Assembly (NCBI GenBank): GCA_017979445.1
Contig: CM030711.1
Span: forward strand, 41,463,560-41,527,559
Direction of reading: 5' to 3'
Origin: Akebia trifoliata
Taxonomy: Eukaryota; Streptophyta; Magnoliopsida; Ranunculales; Lardizabalaceae
DNA: 64,000 nt
Shown: piece after piece, positions 59,562-64,000 of the stretch
How the letters are laid out: every line of letters begins with the position of its first letter
Position numbering within the stretch: the stretch's first letter is position 1
Notes under the pieces: generated by a model
Database searches by the model: none
Told to the model about the DNA's origin: nothing
The model's input: only the letters and a program-made list of their open reading frames with translations
Position numbers and translations under genes: made by a program

Positions 59562-59904
59562 GCCATGTTCAAGGGCTAACAAGTTTTGTCCTATATGGAT
59601 TAAAAGTATCAGAATGGGTTGATTTTTTTGTAAGGATGATCTTTATGGTAAGGAGATCATCCTCACCAAAAATCAGTCCATTTCGAAACGTCTAACCCCA
59701 TATTTACAAGTTGAAGAATTGTAAACCGTCCATTTTTTATAAACCACTTTTTATGGGTTAGAAGTTTCGGATCGAGATGATTTTTGGTGAGTATGATCTC
59801 CTCACCATAAAGATCACCCTAAAAAAAATCAGCCCATTCCAAAACTTCTAACTCATGTAGTAAAAAACAAGTTAGCTAAAAGGTTGTCCCTTGAACACGA
59901 CTCC
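59562..59904. mobile_element. Double-hairpin MITE, copy 4 (about 343 bp)
   Basis: The ends are GCCATGTTCAAGGG and, reverse complemented on the right, GGAGTCGTGTTCAAGGG. The possible 9-mers TTAATTATG and TTAGTTATA agree at 7 of 9. Two hairpins are present (about 59600-59700 and 59755-59865), with GAGGATGATCTCC-type arms. Confidence 0.7.
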
Positions 59905-60477
59905 TTAGTTATATATATATCAATTAATACGTCTCTCTTCTAAAATTTTCAATTTTGAACCACCCTACTCTCTCTTTCAGTTTTGGGGTTGATTACATAG
60001 CAATGCTCTAAAATTGGTTGATTTATAGAGTGATTTTCTCAATGCAATGGTGGGTCTGTGTGTGTGTGTTGGAAATAGTGTTGAAAGGTTTTTATCACTC
60101 ACATTCTATTTTGGGGTTCGATTATGTGTTATGGAATTTTGAATTGTACACCATAAGAGGTATCATTCATGGTTATTGAACATTGGTGTCTCTCTCTTCC
60201 CTTCCTCATGTAATAGTGGTCTAGGAGATTATAATAGTAGAAATAGATTTTCTTTTTTTTTTTTTAAATAAAAAAAAACTTGGATAATTTTTCTGATTGT
60301 GTCAAGGAGAAGGCAAATTAATGATATAAAATATACATAACTCCATAAGAAAAAAAACGAACACACATTTTCTTATTTCTTAATCCTCTTATTGTTCTCC
60401 CCCAATCTTCTTTTCCTTTAGATTTGAAATTTGTAAGATTTATTTTTCTTCTTCAAGAATCAAATAAAAGAGACTTT

Positions 60478-60692
60478 TTCTTTTTTGATAACGAAGAGTA
60501 TCTGGGCCAGCTTGCGCGCATCCTGATTAGTCCCTATGCCCCACACCCAAGCTATGGCTGGTGCCTGCTTGGTCCAAGCCAGTGCATGGCCACCACAGAA
60601 ATATAATTGGTGGGATTCGAACTTGAGACCAATTAGGGAGCAAACTTAATGCTACCCAAGTCTACCACTCAACCATCCCTGCGATGGTTAAA
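60478..60692 (-). mobile_element. tRNA-derived SINE, Au-SINE-like, minus strand
   Basis: On the minus strand an A box TGGTTGAGTGG (60665-60675) and a B box AGTTCGAATCC (60613-60623) form a tRNA-like polymerase III promoter. The 3' body reads GGACTAATCAGGATGCGCGC, AAGCTGGCCCAG and ends GTTATCAAAAAAG. This matches the layout of the widespread plant Au SINE family as I remember it. Confidence 0.75.
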
Positions 60693-61237
60693 GAGAAAAT
60701 TTCAACATCTTAGGAGAGAAAAATTCAAAGATAAAGTGGATAAATTTTAGAATCATAGGGCGTTGGGATTGTATTCCAAGAAGATCCAAGATAAGGGTTA
60801 TTTTCTTAGGGGCCACCCATGATGGTGCACCCTCACTTACTAGGTGTGTGTGATGTGCGAGTGTTGCACGTGCCCCAAAACTAGTTCTTGGGCAAGACCA
60901 TGGTCTATAGAATGGGAAAAGCAAAATACGATTTAATCCTCTATCTACAGGAATACTCGATTATTTAAAAAAGGAAAAAGAAAAAGATTATTTAACATTT
61001 GATTCATTCAATTAAATTATCAGAAAATTAAATGAGTTAGAAACACATGTACACGTGTCAGTATATAAATAATTAAAAAAGAAAGGGATATTAATGCCAT
61101 TCAAGAAAAAGATAAGGACGCATCTGTCTGTAAGTGAAAAAACGATGATTTGATACTAAAGAAACTAAATTGAAAAAAAAAAAAAAAAAAGTTTATCTTA
61201 AATGACAAAGATAATGACCTTTGCTTCATCGCGTGGC

Positions 61238-61244
61238 TATAAAA
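61238..61244 (+). promoter_or_regulatory. Likely TATA box of the gene at 61859
   Basis: GGCTATAAAAG stands about 620 bp before the proposed ATG. The transcript would start near 61270, and the T-rich 61430-61800 stretch could contain a leader intron. Confidence 0.4.
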
Positions 61245-61858
61245 GAAAATTAAGAAAAAGATTTCTTTTTTTTCTTTCTTATTACTGTTTCTACAAATCT
61301 ACCATGCACTGGCAGGAATGGCAGAATAAATGGATTTAACGAGAAATCAAAGGCTTTGAATTTTATATGCGAGAGAAATCTAGGGTTCCTTCGCTACTTG
61401 TTCTTCCGAATCAGTAATTCTTCTGCTTCTCTTGTTAATCAAATTTCATAGTTTTGATTTTTTTTTTTTTTTTTAAATCTTCTTAGTTTCTCTATTACTC
61501 TCTGTCTGTGTCTGTGATACAAATTCCAGTTGATTTTTCCGATTTTCGGTTTAGTTTTTGATGCTTTGGTTCTTGGTACTTGGGTGAATTTCAGTGCGAG
61601 TTTAGTTCTTGAGATTCTTGTTTTTTCCCTTGCTGTTTTTGTTAATTGATCTTTGATTCTGTTCGACGCTTGTAGTTTTGAAGTTTATTTTGTTGGATTA
61701 AGAATTAGTCTATGTAGAATTGGTTAGAGTGGCTGCATGTGTGTGAGAATTAGTTTGTTTTTTTGTTTTTGATTCTTTGATCTCCGAGGTTAGGGTTTTG
61801 ATCTTCTAAGTGAATAAATTTAGAAATTGGCTTCGAATTGAGCGGATTTTTGGCTTAC

Positions 61859-62092
61859 ATGACTGAGAAAGGTATTAACTTCAACAGTTTTGTACTTTTC
61901 ATGTGTTTATCTATGAATTCTTGTTTGTTATTTCTTCTTTTATTTTTGTTTTTAATTTCAGTTTTTTGGTTTTTAGATGGTGGTGGTGGTGCAGATCAGA
62001 TGAATAGGCTTAAGAGAACCCTTAGATCAAACAAGAAAAACAAAGCTCAAGCATCACAGGAATATAATAAACTTCATTTTGAACAACTGTTT
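61859..62092 (+). CDS. First two coding exons of an unrecognised gene, incomplete
   Basis: ATG at 61859 opens MTEK and the exon ends at 61871 (AAAG|GTATTA). A 105-nt intron closes at TTTTTAG (61976), and the second exon (61977-62092) continues in phase with DGGGGADQMNRLKRTLRSN, a Lys/Arg/Gln-rich stretch, and ends HFEQLF before GTTAAGT. Both splice junctions fit, and the joined frame is open for 43 residues. The promoter and leader features upstream support a gene start. I do not recognise the family. Later exons are not visible before the window ends, so a long intron or truncation is likely. Confidence 0.5.
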
Positions 62093-62709
62093 GTTAAGTA
62101 GGATTCATCTTTAGGATTTGTTATTTGAAGTAGGGATGAATTATGAGGTAGTTACTATTAGTAGAACTCTTTTAGTTTTGGGTTTTGAATTTCTATAAGT
62201 TTTTGTAGGGACGGATCTTCCGGGCAATTCTTTTTTGGCCTCTGAATGTATCTTTGATCTTATGGTGGGTGAGATTTCCAAAGATAGAAGAAAGATATTC
62301 TTCTTCTTGGTGGAGAGTTCAGCCAATCCTTTTGTTTCCATAGGATTAATTTGACATTCTACATCATTATTGCTATCAAAGCATGTTCATGCCTCTAGCA
62401 TCCCATGATGAAACATAATCCTTATATATATTTTGATAAATTGAAGTTTTATTGAAACCTTAGGATTCAATCCCCTTGATTGATCTTTTTGGGGTCGTTC
62501 TTTCGAGTAGTGCATGTTTCCTTATGCCGCTTCTCTTAGTTGTGAGATGTTTTCCATTAAATTGCTTCTACCAAATTACGTGTGTGATTTCCCATTCCTT
62601 CACTATTACATGCTTTTCAATTGTTGAAACTCTTTTTGCCAACCCACCAGACATTCTTTCAGATCCGAAACTAGAAACCCACTCAATTGACAAAAGTATT
62701 TAATGTATA
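62093..62709. other. Probable intron or intergenic sequence, nothing recognised
   Basis: If the 61859 gene is real this would be its next intron. No convincing exon was found. Confidence 0.3.
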
Positions 62710-62900
62710 TCTATATAATAAAACAGGTCCCACTTTACTATAGTTTTGTGGGAGAAAAACACCTCCTTCAGCTACAGTGGAGTGGGGTCCACATTACTTC
62801 CTCTTCACCCCTTCAACTTTATTGTCTTTCCTCTCCTTCCTCCGCCTCCCTTTTTTACTCCTTTAACCCTAAAGAGTTTAGTGTATATATATTAGGGTTT
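62710..62900 (+). mobile_element. Helitron-like 5' end, plus orientation
   Basis: TCTATATAATAAAACAGGTC follows a host A at 62709. The next 120 bp (CCCACTTTACTATAGTTTTG, then TTCAACTTTATTGTCTTTCC) closely match the minus-strand element ending at 43918. The 3' end was not found, so only the 5' part is listed. Confidence 0.6.
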
Positions 62901-64000
62901 AATTGTTTTGATCGAATAACTTCCATGTCTTGCATAACTTGTGGATGATCAATTTTTTTTTTTTTTTAATTTATTAATCGATCCAAATCTCTTGATACTA
63001 GTTGATCTTCCCAAATTATTTAGAGTTGTAATGATCAGTTCATGTGCAATCCATTCCCAATCGCTATTGCCAACTACAACAATACTGAGAACAAACTATT
63101 CCTGTCTTTTTGTGAACATCCATCGCTGTTGAGAGTGACTGAATTTAGATATTTCGGTGAAAAAAATATATAGTGAACGTCTTTCAACCAAAAGCATCAA
63201 ATTTCATGTATAAAAAATACAATATGTCGATGGAAATATTTCAACAACAGTACTCCGATCGAAATATTCTTTTTTGCAAAAATATTGATTAAATTTTTGA
63301 AAAATTTCTTTTTTAAAAGACTTGTAAATTACACTTAATACTCATTGTTTAGTTAGATATGTCTCTATCATCTTATATTTACAAGCATTGTAGCTCTTCA
63401 TACGAGCCAAAACATATAATCGTCCGTGTTCTAATTTGTTGGATATGTCAATAATTTATTTATTTGGCTTTTAAAAAATAAAGAAATAATAATGTGTGAA
63501 TATAGTACTTAATGATTTATGCATTTTAGTAATTATTTTAAATATTAATGAGTATCTTAGCTAACATGATATTGTTACTTTTATTCTATGTAAAATATAA
63601 TTGTTTTTTGATTGTCAAGTCATCGGATACTTTGCCAACATGTAGTTTCACACTTCATATGATTGCTTGATGACTTAAGAATATGTTTTCATTTTATTTA
63701 TTAATTATTTATGTAGTTTCAATGAAAATTTCCTCAACATTTCTATCATTTTCATGAAATTTTATTAATACCTCAGATCGTGACCACAATCTCTAAACGA
63801 GATTGGCATCGTAACTGAAATTTAATACTTTGGTTGCTGGTAGTGAATAAAAATCATTGCAATTGCTATCGTGTTAGCTAAAGGGCGACCCAGACATGGG
63901 TTTGACACAATTGTTCGCATTGTTACATGACTATTGCTGGATTTTCACTGTCTTCTGTGTGAAACCAATGTTCTAGCTCCTGGTTCTATTATGATTTGTT
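62901..64000. other. AT-rich sequence to the window end, no gene seen
   Basis: A poly-T run lies at 62954-62967. No coding region with recognisable motifs was found. The Helitron-like element beginning at 62710 may extend into this stretch. Confidence 0.4.

Noticed and set aside
60601..60680. Minus-strand tRNA gene suggested by A and B boxes
   Set aside because: No acceptor-stem pairing or proper cloverleaf, and a SINE body with an A-rich 3' end follows.

Overview
The window is nuclear DNA from a flowering plant. It is AT-rich, its genes are sparse and carry spliceosomal introns, it encodes a PLS-DYW pentatricopeptide protein and a SIAMESE-related cell-cycle inhibitor, and it is crowded with plant transposons: Ty3/gypsy, Ty1/copia, MULE, hAT, Helitron and tRNA-derived SINE. 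I cannot name the species. No search could be run, so protein identities rest on motifs I recognise by eye.

Four gene loci are supported. (1) 17832-20687 (-) is an intact intronless 951-residue PLS-E-DYW protein, a likely organellar C-to-U RNA editing factor. (2) 26316-36890 (+) is an eight-exon armadillo-repeat gene of about 655 codons. It matches ARMC8, the GID5-type subunit of the GID/CTLH E3 ubiquitin ligase, and its two large introns are full of transposon remains. (3) 47747-48088 (+) is a 113-residue SIAMESE-related CDK inhibitor with a long leader built of direct duplications. (4) 61859-62092 (+) is the first two coding exons of a gene I do not recognise. The four genes have unrelated roles and no sign of joint regulation.

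The rest is layered mobile DNA. From 1 to 17 kb there is a small hAT element, a solo LTR (2447-4505), a non-autonomous LTR element with a tandem array (4528-8304), and an 8.3 kb MULE-like element (8595-16853) that holds another solo LTR and a hAT element. From 20.8 to 26.1 kb there are hAT and double-hairpin MITE insertions, then the 3' half of a Tat-type Ty3/gypsy element (pol end, tandem array, antisense ORF, LTR) reaching almost to the ARMC8 start codon. From 38 to 46 kb there is a long-TIR AT-rich element with a nested MITE, a hAT element with a perfect target duplication, and Helitron ends. From 50 to 61 kb there are more hAT, foldback, double-hairpin and SINE copies.

I found no CRISPR array, rRNA, conventional tRNA gene or biosynthetic cluster. 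The most notable item is a family of about 340-390 bp MITEs, each made of two long hairpins in a row, with four full copies and one partial copy here, two of them with clear 9-bp target duplications. I found nothing I would call a new biological system.
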